This document shows positions 44,127 to 54,234 of a DNA stretch of 60,000 bases, in pieces. A program made the position numbers and the translations under genes. The notes below the pieces were generated by a model that worked only from the letters and a program-made list of their open reading frames with translations, did no database searches and was not told the DNA's origin. Within the stretch, counting starts at the first letter, position 1. The number at the start of each line of letters is the position of its first letter. The stretch is from Strigamia acuminata (Eukaryota; Arthropoda; Chilopoda; Geophilomorpha; Linotaeniidae), in the NCBI GenBank assembly GCA_949358305.1, contig OX442318.1:15050517-15110516 (forward strand), read 5' to 3'.

Positions 44127-45064
44127 TGTCGTGATTCGACTTTGTGGTTAAGAAATACAAATACTTTGTCGGGACAAGCAATACACTTTATTATTAACTT
44201 AGGAATAATTAATACAGTCAGATAAATGTATGATTGATGGTCTCGGATCCTGTTGCGAATACGAGTTGTTGCTAAACAATTAGCCCTCAATTGTTTAGAC
44301 TTACACGTGGCTTCTGTTGTTGTCTAGGGTTATATTTTTTACACTTCGCGAATCGAGTCAGTCTCAATTCGCTTAGCAGTTTGGATGTGAAATCAAACGA
44401 GGCCTACTTCGTTTGGGACGCGTGGCGCGCGTGTTAATTACCGCCAAAGTGTTAGGTTGAATCCAAACTGAATCCGTCTTGTTCCGTACGCGTGGTGCGC
44501 AGAATTCTTTCGCCAATGCGTTCGGTGAGCCCAAACTAAACGAGATCCGTTTCGTGTGGAATACGTCTTGCGGAACACGTGGCGTACGTGATTTTCTTCG
44601 GCGATCGATTGGCGATTCGTATCGATCGTGGATTAGTCCCGAAATTATGTTCGGTTGACACGTATTTTCGAACAAACACGCGGGAATTCGCTTCGTGCGA
44701 ATTAAACGATAGATTCGGATATTTATTCTAACGTGGATTGGCCACGTTAAATAAATGCGGCTTGTTGCTTACAGTTGATTTTATCAGCGGGCACCGGTCC
44801 TCGATCAATCCGATGAAACGGCCTGAAAGGTGAGGAAAGTGGTGCTCTTGCTGAATTGTGGTAACTGTAGTGTCATTTCCGGTCAAGCTTCGGTCTTATA
44901 TACTGACCGGAAGTGACGTCATATATAGATTATTCTGATTATTCAGATCCGCAGAAATGCGAGACTAGTCAATCTAGTCTATTTCTAGTAGCGCTCCTGG
45001 CGGTCGGATTCATCAACACGATAAATCTTATCAATTTATCTTCAGGTGATTCGGAATCACCACA
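44127..45064 (-). repeat. 3' LTR of the TR-GAG element
   Basis: TGTCGTG...CACCACA. On the minus strand a CRE core TGACGTCA (44921-44914) lies about a dozen bases before a TATA box, TATATAAG (44902-44895). AATAAA lies near 44190, about 60 bp from the LTR end. U3 is thus about 0.2 kb and R-U5 about 0.7 kb. Three degenerate repeats around CGCGTGGCGC-type words occur between 44395 and 44640. Confidence 0.93.
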
Positions 45065-45078
45065 CGTCCCTCCCCAAG
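45065..45078 (-). other. Polypurine tract of the TR-GAG element
   Basis: The minus strand reads CTTGGGGAGGGACG directly before the 3' LTR. Confidence 0.8.
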
Positions 45079-45357
45079 AATAAACTATCGGGACCAAACC
45101 AACGTTTGCAGGTTGGCCAAGAAAACTACTTATTTTATGAAATAATTTACATCTGAATAAACTTTTTGTGATGAATTTAAAATGAGAACGAGAGATACTC
45201 AAATTTTTAAAATAGGTCAACATAACTGGCCTTAGTCTTGGGGATAACTGGTTATTCCAGTATCGCTGGACTGCTGAGTTTTTTCTCAGCTTGGTGATTA
45301 GTTTTTTGATCAGTTCGAAATCTATGGGTGACGAGATTTGCGCAGACGGAGTTATCT

Positions 45358-48300
45358 TTATTCCGCCTGCGAACGCCAGTTTTTTGCCATGTTGTCAAAT
45401 TTAGCGGTGAATTCCTTCATGATTCTCTCTTGTTCTTTACCGAGCATTTTCAGCAATTCTTCTCGCTCTGCAACTTTTTCGTTGACTTTTTGCTTTGCTC
45501 GTTCAGGACAATCCTGTCGCCAATGGCCGTCCTCCCGGCAGAAGTTGCAGGGACCGCTCTTTCCTCCCTCTCGGTTGACTGGTCCCTTCGTGTACTCTCT
45601 GTAACAAGAAGACGAGATCAAATCTAAATGGTCTTCCGATCTATCCTCAGCACTAGACGTCTTTGTTTGGTAAGCGTTCCCAGGAGGCGGTATGGGGTTT
45701 GACCCGCTATTATTCCTTTTTGATAGAAGTGGTTCGATATTTCCGTTTAGGTAATTCCGTGATTGGAGCAGCTTAGTTGAGTCTATGCTGCGCTCCTGTA
45801 TTCGTTGCTGTCGAGCCACTCCTAGAGCTCGTTCTTCTTTTGTCAGATTTTCGTTATACCGAGCATTTACTTCGGTGTGTTTTTTCTCGACGAAAGCTAG
45901 GATGGCTTTGAAATTATCTCCTTTAGGAGCGTTCATTTCTCGTAGGACTTTGGTTGCGGTTTCGTTTAGTCCTTGTTCGAAGAGAGCTTTCTGAGCGTGT
46001 TGGTCAAATGGTTTGTCCATTTCACGGAACAGGCTGTCGGCTCGTTGTACGTACTCTCTCAGAGTTTCCCCGGGAGCTTGCTTCATAGAGCTTACTCTTT
46101 TCTGGATTTCCTGGCTCGTCTCGCCATATTGGTTGTGGAACTTTATGACGAAGTCTTCCCAGTTTCGGGGTTGGACATCAGCGTACCAGTTTCGGGCTCG
46201 ATTTATCAGCATTTCTGGTATCCCGCGTGAAACCATTTCGTCGGGTTCCGCTCCCAAACGATTAATCGTCAGGGCGACTTCGTCCAAAAACAAGTTGCCG
46301 GCGTTCCAGGATCCGTCGAACTTAATTAGTCTCAGGGTCGTCCACTTGATGTTGTTATCCTTGCGAGAATACAGCCATCGGTCCGCGGAGTAACGTTTCA
46401 ACAATACTTCGCTTCGATCGTCTTCCTCGATCTCTTGGCCACGGCTTTGTTGAAGTTTTTGGTCCATGGCCCGAAGGAGTTCGTCTTTCATCGTCCGTAG
46501 TTGGTTGCTTAGCGAGTCAGTCTCACTAAGCAGCGGTGATGATCGTGGATTGTCGGAAGGGAGGCTTGGGTAATGCGTACCGTTGCCCGTCAGTCCGAAT
46601 TGATTGTGTTGGAACGACGTTTGTCCTGATGATCCCGCGGTGTTCGGGTTATTCGCGAGGTCTTGCGCTATGGTTGAGTTATCGGGGTTCGCTTTCTCTG
46701 GAGCGGAGGTTCGGCTCAACTTTGTTCCGGGCGGTATCAGATCGTCCAGTCGGGTCCCCGTGAGGGCTCCGTCCACTTTTTTGATAAAAACGTAGGAGTC
46801 TCTCCCAGCATATGCTTCGGCGGCGTGTTTCTTTTCGAGGTGGTTTTTAACGGCATTAATCTCCTCGAGCGTCGGCATGGCTAGTTTATTACGACCTGCT
46901 TCGTTTCGTATCTGGTTCTTTTGATTTATACATCTGATTAGTTCGGCGTTAGGGTCGCTTGGGTTAGTATTACTGGTTTGGCCAGTTTTCATTGCGAATG
47001 AGTTTTTCATTGCCCATGATTCAGCACCCTGATTATTTCTTCTATCTTGTATAAACGCCTCGTAGAGTTCCTTCTTGACTTCGTCCGATTCGTTTACGAT
47101 ACTGTCTAGTCCGGTGACTCGGATACTGAGGTGAGATGTCAGAGAGTCGATGCTTTCGCTGTCTGAAGTTTGCTCGTCGTTTTTCTTGACCGGGGGTTGA
47201 GTTGAATTGACCCGGCACCGTTTCTCTTCTTGATTTGTAGAGTTTTCGGCTGTTCGTTTTTCCGTTCTCTCGTTGACCAGATCGATCACCCTACTTAATT
47301 CTTCGTAAGGGTCCTTATCCTGATCTATCTCGATACCGTGAGCGCAAGCCACTCGCGTCACTTCGATGGCCTTTGCTACTAACTCCTTTGCTGAAGGGGA
47401 TCGCTCTGGGGAATTCTGCAAGGAGTTTGTCTCCGAGCGTTGACCCAACCCATTGCTTAATGGCTGGATTTCATGATCTCTTGCCATTTCTCGTTCGATG
47501 ATTCTTTGTTTTGCTAGTAATTCTCGGGCCAATTCTCGCTCCATTACTATTTGTTTTTCTTGACTCTCCTTGGCGGCGGCTGTTTGCCTCGCTTGACGTT
47601 CGCGAGCTATTTCTTGTTCCATTGCGGTGACTTTTTTGCGGTGCTCTTTGGCTAGTTCTTCCATTAATTCAGCCTTTCTCTCCTCCAAGGCGTCTATTCT
47701 CGCCTGATCAGCAATCTCACGTTCCATTTCGGCTCGTTTTTCTGTTATTTCTCGAGCTATTTCGCGTTCGAATGTGGCTCGTCTATCTGCCGCCTTTTCT
47801 TGCCTTGCCTGATTTGCTCGGGCTCGTTCGCGCAATATTGCGGTTTGTGTTGTGGTCGTACTATTGAAGAGGGTCATTTGATCTCTTTTGGGAATCGACC
47901 GTGGCGAATTTGGCAGCGAAATCGATGGTGTTAGTGAACGATGAAGCGTTAATCGTTTCAATTTGTTTTGACGGTCGTTTTCATCGTTTAATCCGCTGTT
48001 GTTTGGGTCATTTGGATCGTCGAAACTATGGATAGGTGAGTCCTGTCCGTTTTCTTCGATTAGAATTTCGTCGCTATCTAACTCATTGGTTGGATCGTGG
48101 TCGCTATGGATTGGTGGGTTTTCGAATGATTTAGTGAAAATATTCTCTCCGTGAGAGGTTCCTGGTCCTTCGAATTCTCTGCCCGAAAACTGGAGCTTTT
48201 TTGCAATCGGGTTAGTTTCTTCTGTTGGAATTTCAGTCGAGTTAGTCTCAACTTTGTTTTCGTGAATTCGAGCTTCCGGCGTCAAGAGTGGATCGTAGAC

Positions 48301-48393
48301 CGTTCCATCCTGACGTTCACGTTCTTGTCTTTGCTTGTAACGTGTTTCACGATCGCTAGCGGTGGCTGCATAATTATTTGAATCCGATTTCGA

Positions 48394-48396
<3 letters not shown>
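45358..48396 (-). CDS. gag: Gag of the TR-GAG element (1012 aa)
   Basis: The first ATG is at 48396 (MSKSDSNNY). The frame is open upstream only through the A run. The N-terminal third is charged; residues about 160-330 are a long coiled-coil-like stretch of repeated EREIAREI/ERQARQ units. A retrotransposon Gag (capsid) domain follows (FDGSWNAGNLFLDEVALTIN, RNWYADVQPRNWEDFVIKF), then one CCHC knuckle (CNFCREDGHWRQDC) about 60 residues before the end and a short coiled tail. The capsid domain resembles that of the intact Ty3 element here (FDGNWHAG, then FLEEM), so this is a Ty3-type Gag. No pol follows; about 290 nt separate the stop from the 3' LTR. Confidence 0.93.

Positions 48397-48431
<35 letters not shown>
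48396..48431 (-). other. 36-nt A run in the leader, touching the gag ATG
   Basis: On the + strand 36 consecutive T form a run whose last base is the A of the gag ATG, so the mRNA reads A(35) then AUG. The length may be affected by sequencing slippage. Translation from a non-AUG upstream codon would add a polylysine tract. Confidence 0.9.
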
Positions 48432-48432
<1 letters not shown>

Positions 48433-48496
48433 ATTTGACTCAAACAATTTCGATATCCCGGTATTTCTCAGTTTTGTCGTAAGGTTAGCAAATTCT

Positions 48497-48514
48497 ATCC
48501 CGGACGGGCCCCCA
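48497..48514 (-). other. Primer binding site of the TR-GAG element (tRNA-Pro)
   Basis: The minus strand TGGGGGCCCGTCCGGGAT begins two nucleotides inside the 5' LTR. It matches the classic tRNA-Pro primer site of murine leukaemia virus at 17 of 18 positions. Confidence 0.88.
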
Positions 48515-48516
48515 CG

Positions 48517-49454
48517 TGTCGTGATTCGACTTTGTGGTTAAGAAATACAAATACTTTGTCGGGACAAGCAATACACTTTATTATTAACTTAGGAATAATT
48601 AATACAGTCAGATAAATGTATGATTGATGGTCTCGGATCCTGTTGCGAATACGAGTTGTTGCTAAACAATTAGCCCTCAATTGTTTAGACTTACACGTGG
48701 CTTCTGTTGTTGTCTAGGGTTATATTTTTTACACTTCGCGAATCGAGTCAGTCTCAATTCGCTTAGCAGTTTGGATGTGAAATCAAACGAGGCCTACTTC
48801 GTTTGGGACGCGTGGCGCGCGTGTTAATTACCGCCAAAGTGTTAGGTTGAATCCAAACTGAATCCGTCTTGTTCCGTACGCGTGGTGCGCAGAATTCTTT
48901 CGCCAATGCGTTCGGTGAGCCCAAACTAAACGAGATCCGTTTCGTGTGGAATACGTCTTGCGGAACACGTGGCGTACGTGATTTTCTTCGGCGATCGATT
49001 GGCGATTCGTATCGATCGTGGATTAGTCCCGAAATTATGTTCGGTTGACACGTATTTTCGAACAAACACGCGGGAATTCGCTTCGTGCGAATTAAACGAT
49101 AGATTCGGATATTTATTCTAACGTGGATTGGCCACGTTAAATAAATGCGGCTTGTTGCTTACAGTTGATTTTATCAGCGGGCACCGGTCCTCGATCAATC
49201 CGATGAAACGGCCTGAAAGGTGAGGAAAGTGGTGCTCTTGCTGAATTGTGGTAACTGTAGTGTCATTTCCGGTCAAGCTTCGGTCTTATATACTGACCGG
49301 AAGTGACGTCATATATAGATTATTCTGATTATTCAGATCCGCAGAAATGCGAGACTAGTCAATCTAGTCTATTTCTAGTAGCGCTCCTGGCGGTCGGATT
49401 CATCAACACGATAAATCTTATCAATTTATCTTCAGGTGATTCGGAATCACCACA
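48517..49454 (-). repeat. 5' LTR of the TR-GAG element
   Basis: The 938-bp copy of 44127-45064. The active promoter would be here: CRE near 49304-49311 and TATATAAG at 49292-49285, transcribing toward lower coordinates. Confidence 0.93.
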
Positions 49455-50136
49455 ACTTAAGACTAGAAATTCTGTGCAACAGCAACAAAGCGCGACCGAT
49501 CTTAGTAACAATCACTCCAAGAATCGGCCCTCTAGCGACAACTTATAAAGCGGATACAGGGAAAAAATACACAAACAAAACAGTAAGTCATTACAGAAGT
49601 CAAGAAACTTACTAGAACACAAGAATAACTCAAGATTAACGACATATCCAATGAAACACGAGGAATTATTGCCTAATTCTCACTCCCACGTCACAAATCA
49701 CCGTAAATCTAACTCTTAAACCTAGCTAACAACTAACAGCAAGAGTGACAAACTTAAAAGGTATTTGACAGTAAAGACAAACTTAAGTCACTAATCAAAA
49801 TTAAAGAAAACCCAAAAGAAGCCAAACCCGCTCTTGCGTCAGCAAACACATGTTGCGAACCTGCTCGCAACAGCGTTCCCGGCCGAAGAGGAAGGGAAAG
49901 TGTTGGTCTATGGGACCGTGAGATATTATCGATGTGATATAGGATCACATTTGAACTGTTTATTTCATTTATCTCGATGTATTTCCACATTTCGTTTAAT
50001 ATTCGATAATGTTTATCTTTTTCCATATTTATATACACTTGTTGTGTTTTTGCATGAAGTATCATGCTATTCTTAGTGCTTTTGTTAAGCTTTACGGAAT
50101 TTCTCAATTCCGTAACGCCAATTCACGACACCAGGT
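49455..50136. other. Flank of the TR-GAG element, nothing recognised
   Basis: AT-rich sequence with no supportable gene. A perfect 8-bp inverted repeat, TGTTGCGA and TCGCAACA six bases apart, occurs near 49851-49872. Confidence 0.4.
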
Positions 50137-50164
50137 GTCGTTACTGTTCTTACCACATCCCAAG

Positions 50165-50225
50165 ATGGCGGCGACCATCGTTTTGGCTCTCGCCCTTGTC
50201 ATTTCAGACTGTAAAAGCTATATTT
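50165..50225 (+). CDS. Possible signal-peptide exon
   Basis: The ATG has good context (AAGATGG) and encodes MAATIVLALALVISDCKSYI, a plausible signal peptide, followed in phase 1 by a strong donor GTGAGT. CAAGATGGCGGC also fits a YY1 site. No downstream exon was found, and the surroundings look like retroelement DNA, so this may be chance or a captured exon. Confidence 0.25.
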
Positions 50226-50449
50226 GTGAGTATTTTCGTTTAATTAAATATGTTTTATGCTTTTAAGCATTGCCTATCATTAATTCACGACATAGAAGCG
50301 CATTTGCGCGGTCGTTTTATTCGTTTTTCGATCCCGACGTCGCCCACACGTTCGCACGAGTAGTGCGACGCCTTTGCGACGTTTTCGCCACGTTGCACTC
50401 GACATTTCGAGTGGTTTTCGGTCGTTTTCCTCTGCTACCGACCTACAAT

Positions 50450-50517
50450 TGGTAGCAAAGGATGGTTTCGATCCATCGGCCTCTGGGTTATGGGCCCAGC
50501 ACGCTTCCACTGCGCTA
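50450..50517 (-). repeat. Initiator-Met tRNA-derived sequence with encoded CCA
   Basis: The minus strand carries tRNA positions 8-76 of an initiator tRNA-Met: anticodon arm CTGGGCCCATAACCCAG, T-arm GATGGATCGAAACCATC, 3' strand CTTTGCTA, then CCA. The 5' acceptor strand is not there (TAATTAG instead of AGCAAAG), so it cannot fold as a working tRNA. Encoded CCA is absent from eukaryotic tRNA genes and points to reverse transcription of a mature tRNA. On the + strand it begins TGGTAGCAAAGG, as an iMet primer site would. Confidence 0.75.
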
Positions 50518-50539
50518 CTAATTATCGCCGAAAATTTCG

Positions 50540-51068
50540 CAAATTTCGCGAATTTTGCGGCGAATTTATATTTTCAGGTTTCTCGCGATTTTCGAGCTGG
50601 ATTTCCGTGATTTCAACGTCGACAACGTTCCACCGACGTTCACAAGCAACCTGCGCTACGCTTCACGTGATTCTCCAGCTAATTTTGTCCGAAATTGTGC
50701 GGTCTCGCAAATTTCGAGGCGAGTTTTTGTTTTTTTCAGGATTTCGACGATTTTCTCTTCCGACAACGTCGACGAGACGTTTCACATCGAGAAACGAGAC
50801 GATTCTCGCTTCATGCACCCCGGAGTGCATGTAGTATCGCCGATTTTTGATTATTTCAACGCTTTATGTGAAGAGCCTCGATTTAATCGAGAAGAATTCG
50901 GTTTTTCAAAGCCGAATTGCGCTTTTCTAGCGGGTTTTTCGAGAAAACCCGTCTCGTGCTTTGCCGCGAGCCCGTGTGACCTTCCACGGGGGATTCATCA
51001 ACTTTCTCCTTCCCTGTCGACTTTATTTGTTAGTTATAAGATAATTTTAAGATTTTAGTGTGGGCCTG
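50540..51068. other. CpG-rich non-coding stretch
   Basis: Rich in TCGA, CGAC and TTTCGCGAA words, unlike the AT-rich intron DNA. It looks like retroelement interior between the iMet-derived site and the next LTR. Open frames here show no family signature. Confidence 0.35.
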
Positions 51069-51544
51069 TTGGTATTTGGAGCAGGCATATGGTGACAATC
51101 AGTTAAAGTCGCGTGTTTCTGGTTAAATGCGACTGCGGCGCATCTTATATATTGCCGTATTTTGTCTCGAGGTCGTGAGTCGCTTGTTCTGGACTTTATC
51201 TCGCGTGTTACGTTATTCCAAGCGGCTTATGTAGCGCGGTAATCATTTGTTGTGTCGCCAGCTCGAAAGAGCTTATTGTTTAATTTGTTTTGGCTGCTTA
51301 TCGATTGATAAAGCAAGCATTTAGTTGCCTTTTATGTAAAGAACAAATCAATGTTGATTACCCATTGATTTGTTCTCATGTTTTATGTATATCACACTTG
51401 GAGAGAACAAATCCCAAGCTGTGACACTTGTCTTTATGATTTGGCAGAATAAAGATGTCTGCCACCTTTGAGTTTTAGGTTTGGCAAGTTAGAAAACCAT
51501 GTCTCGTTTATTTGGACTGCACTCACAACGATTATGGTTCAACA
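51069..51544 (+). repeat. Copia-like LTR followed by an iMet primer site
   Basis: It starts TGTTGGTATTTGG and ends TTCAACA. It contains TATATAT near 51146 and AATAAA at 51448-51453. One base after the end, TGGTAGCAGAGG (51546-51557) matches the initiator-Met primer site typical of Ty1/copia. No second LTR copy is found in the window, so the boundaries rest on the end motifs and the primer site. Confidence 0.65.
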
Positions 51545-53212
51545 ATGGTAGCAGAGGGTGGTTTCCGTGGGTGCTACGTTGGTTTAACGCCAAAATTCGA
51601 ATTCGCGGCGATTTTCTGCACGGAAACGTCGTTTGCGCGTCGACGGCAAACACCGGAGCGACGGGCGGCAACGGGACGGCAATTTTCCCGCACAGCGATC
51701 GAGGATTCGCGTGCTAGGATCGGCAGAGAAGTCGGCGAATCGCGAACGGGGCAGCAACGAGCGGTTTTCAACGAATTTGGCGGCGAAACAGCTTGGAATC
51801 ATCGTGGGATTAGTTGCCTGGACTGCAGGAACATTAAAAAGTATTTGTCGAATTTATTTGGTGAGAATAACACCGGTTTTTCGTTCTTTCAAATCCACGA
51901 TGACGCAAAATTCCAAGATGGCGGCGCCCACGACTGTACGAGTCTGAGGCCGTGTTTGGACTGTTTTCGAGCCGTCAAGTGGATCCCAGCGCTGGAAATT
52001 GCAACGTGGGACCACACAAGGATCGTGGGATATGATTGGAAGCAGTTTGGCTTCATTTTGGAGCGTTTTTGGCCGGAGACGAGCATTTCTCGCGGCGACG
52101 AGTGCGAACATAGTTCGCCAACGTTTCAAAGCACGATTTACGTAGTAAATACGTGCCCACCGATTCAAAGACGTTTAGGAAACGTATTTCGGTGGAAGAA
52201 GAAGTTTTTCGTGTCCGGGACACGATAAACGAGCGTTTTGGACTGGTTTTGGAGCGACGAGACACGCTACGAACTAGCGGCGTCGCATTCGACGTTAGAA
52301 CGTCGAAATACCAACGGATTTCAACAAGAAATCGAGTGGATTAACGTCTAGAACGACGAAGGATTCCCAAAAGGACGGTACGAACTCGAAAATAATTATT
52401 TATTGTGTTTTTCGTTGAAGGATGTGCGGAAAAGCCAAATCCAACATGGTGCCGCTCATGCCAAACTGGTGAAAAGCGACGAGAATCGTCGCCAACGAGT
52501 ATTTGGAGCATCTCCATCGTTGGATAACGTCGGAAAGACATTCTACGGAACAGCGGCTAGTGTTTCGGGAGGTTTTTGGAATTTTTGGCGAACGGTACGA
52601 GATTTTTGGACGCGTTTCGTGCGACGGGCACAAACGCATCGCGGATTTGCACGTAGAGTGTATCTGCGCAACGAAGGGACCGGATAAGTCTTGTGCCAGG
52701 TGCACAAGTGAATTGCATCGGATTCAAGCGACGTTTCAGCGGCGTCGACGCGGGATTTGCGACGCAAAAATCCAGCAAAGAAGACAACGTGCCAACAAAG
52801 TGTTATTGTTCATTTGGGTTGTCTTGAAACTTTGTATAGAGTTTAAGGTTTTGTTTTGAGGTCTCTTTGTTTGTTTTCCGCCCTTTACGCAGTCGCGTAG
52901 CGGAATCCTATTTCCACACAGGCTTTCCCAGGCCACCGAGTGTCCCGCGGGCCCAGGAGTCCGGTCGGAACTCGGGGGTGTTGCAGGTCAACAAACCAGA
53001 AAGAAAAGAACGGCGATGTGAATCCAAAACACTTGAGATCGCCCAAAATCGTATGTCGTGGTTAGTACGAAAACCGCACTGGAAAGCAATTAGTCCGAGA
53101 AGAATTGCATTGTTGATAAGCAGGAACACTGTTGAGAACACCTGCACCAAGTATCCAATAGGTGGCGGAGACATAAGTTGGCCTGGGAATTAATGTACTA
53201 CTCAATACACAT
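51545..53212. other. Interior or flank of the copia-like element, no recognised protein
   Basis: A 238-codon + frame (51512-52228) crosses the LTR end and has no Gag or Pol motif. A second CAAGATGGCGGCG word occurs at about 51915. The part after 52860 changes composition. No RT, integrase or second LTR was found, so the element is non-autonomous or truncated. Confidence 0.4.
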
Positions 53213-54179
53213 TGTAGGTGTTTGAAAATAAGCCTAACACAGGAGCTAAAAAAACACAACTCTTTTATTCAGAGGTTGGTTGATAACTGATTAAAAATCA
53301 CTGGGTTACATAGTATATGGCACGGGCAACAATGAAACAGCATGTGCTCAACAATTGAAATCTAAAAATACACATTACATCATCAATGGGTTGCTAGGCA
53401 ATGAAAGAGAAATAAAACACAGCAAGATTGCCAATTCGCGGACCCTACATCAAAATTAGAATAAAATACATGAAAATGGTCTCTGAGATACAAAGAACAC
53501 AAAATCCAATCGTAACTAAGGTGAATAACGCTTTAAATTAGATGAATTAGAACAAGAGTGCACAAATTAGGCCTAACTCATTGTTACAGACGAAATATGC
53601 AAAAATATGACATTTAGAGTCATAAATTCAATAAAATAACGTCAGAAATGAACTCAGCAGGCAAAATTACACTAGAAACATGAGAATTAGCATTTTCAAA
53701 CATGAATTTTAACCAAAAACAACACACATTCAAAATCTTCGCAAAAGTCAACTGGAAACTGAAAATAGCATCATACTCATTGCACAACTGAACTGGAAAA
53801 TGAAAATTACTAGAAATATACCCAAAAATTACAGAATAAACAGACAAATGAATAGAAATAAGAATTCAACACAGAATAAGTACTAAACATGAATAAATTG
53901 AATAATTTCAAGTAATCAGTATAAAAAATCATGAGATTTGAAATAAAACACTGTAAACACTTTATGTAAATTATATAATGAACAAATCAACACAATCAAA
54001 ATGACACTTGAATAAAATTAGACCTTAAATTGTTTATTATGGCCAAATCTAAAAAGTATGGTTAGAACTTTAATTGCAGAAAATCAATAAGCAAGTTTTA
54101 TCAATATGAAGACAAAAATAAAACACTGAATAATAATTGCAATTAAGCAGTCACAATAAATTCCATTCTGTTCGCAACA
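53213..54179 (-). repeat. Tentative 3' LTR of the BEL/Pao element
   Basis: From TGTAGGTGTTTG to TTCGCAACA on the + strand. On the minus strand it would start TGTTGCGAAC just after the integrase region and end CACCTACA, with AATAAAAG about 60 bp before the end. The partner LTR would lie beyond 60000, so the limits cannot be checked here. Confidence 0.4.
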
Positions 54180-54234
54180 GAGAATTGCCGGCGAAAGGAC
54201 AGAGAAGAGAGAATCACACACAAAATCTTATTAG

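Larger units (their letters stand above)
44127..49454 (-). mobile_element. Gag-only (TR-GAG) LTR retrotransposon, 5.3 kb
   Basis: Two 938-bp LTRs (44127-45064 and 48517-49454, no difference noticed) flank 3452 bp holding a single gag ORF on the minus strand. The target duplication is ACTT (44123-44126 and 49455-49458). A tRNA-Pro-type primer site and a polypurine tract are in place. No protease, RT or integrase is present, so mobilisation must come from another element. The identical LTRs show it moved recently. Confidence 0.95.

Noticed and set aside
44373-44675. 100-codon minus-strand ORF in the TR-GAG LTRs
   Set aside because: It has no ATG (starts at TTG), no domain and only follows the CG-rich repeats, so I do not call it a gene.
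48397-48447. Polylysine N-terminal extension of TR-GAG Gag
   Set aside because: It needs a TTG start; the ATG directly after the A run is the normal choice.
50450-50517. Functional tRNA-Met gene
   Set aside because: The 5' acceptor strand does not pair with the 3' strand and CCA is encoded, so it is not a working eukaryotic tRNA gene.
52908-53174. Minus-strand ORF with a hydrophobic stretch near the BEL element
   Set aside because: A single hydrophobic run (VFLLINNAILLGLIAF) without homology, start context or splice partners is not enough to call an exon.
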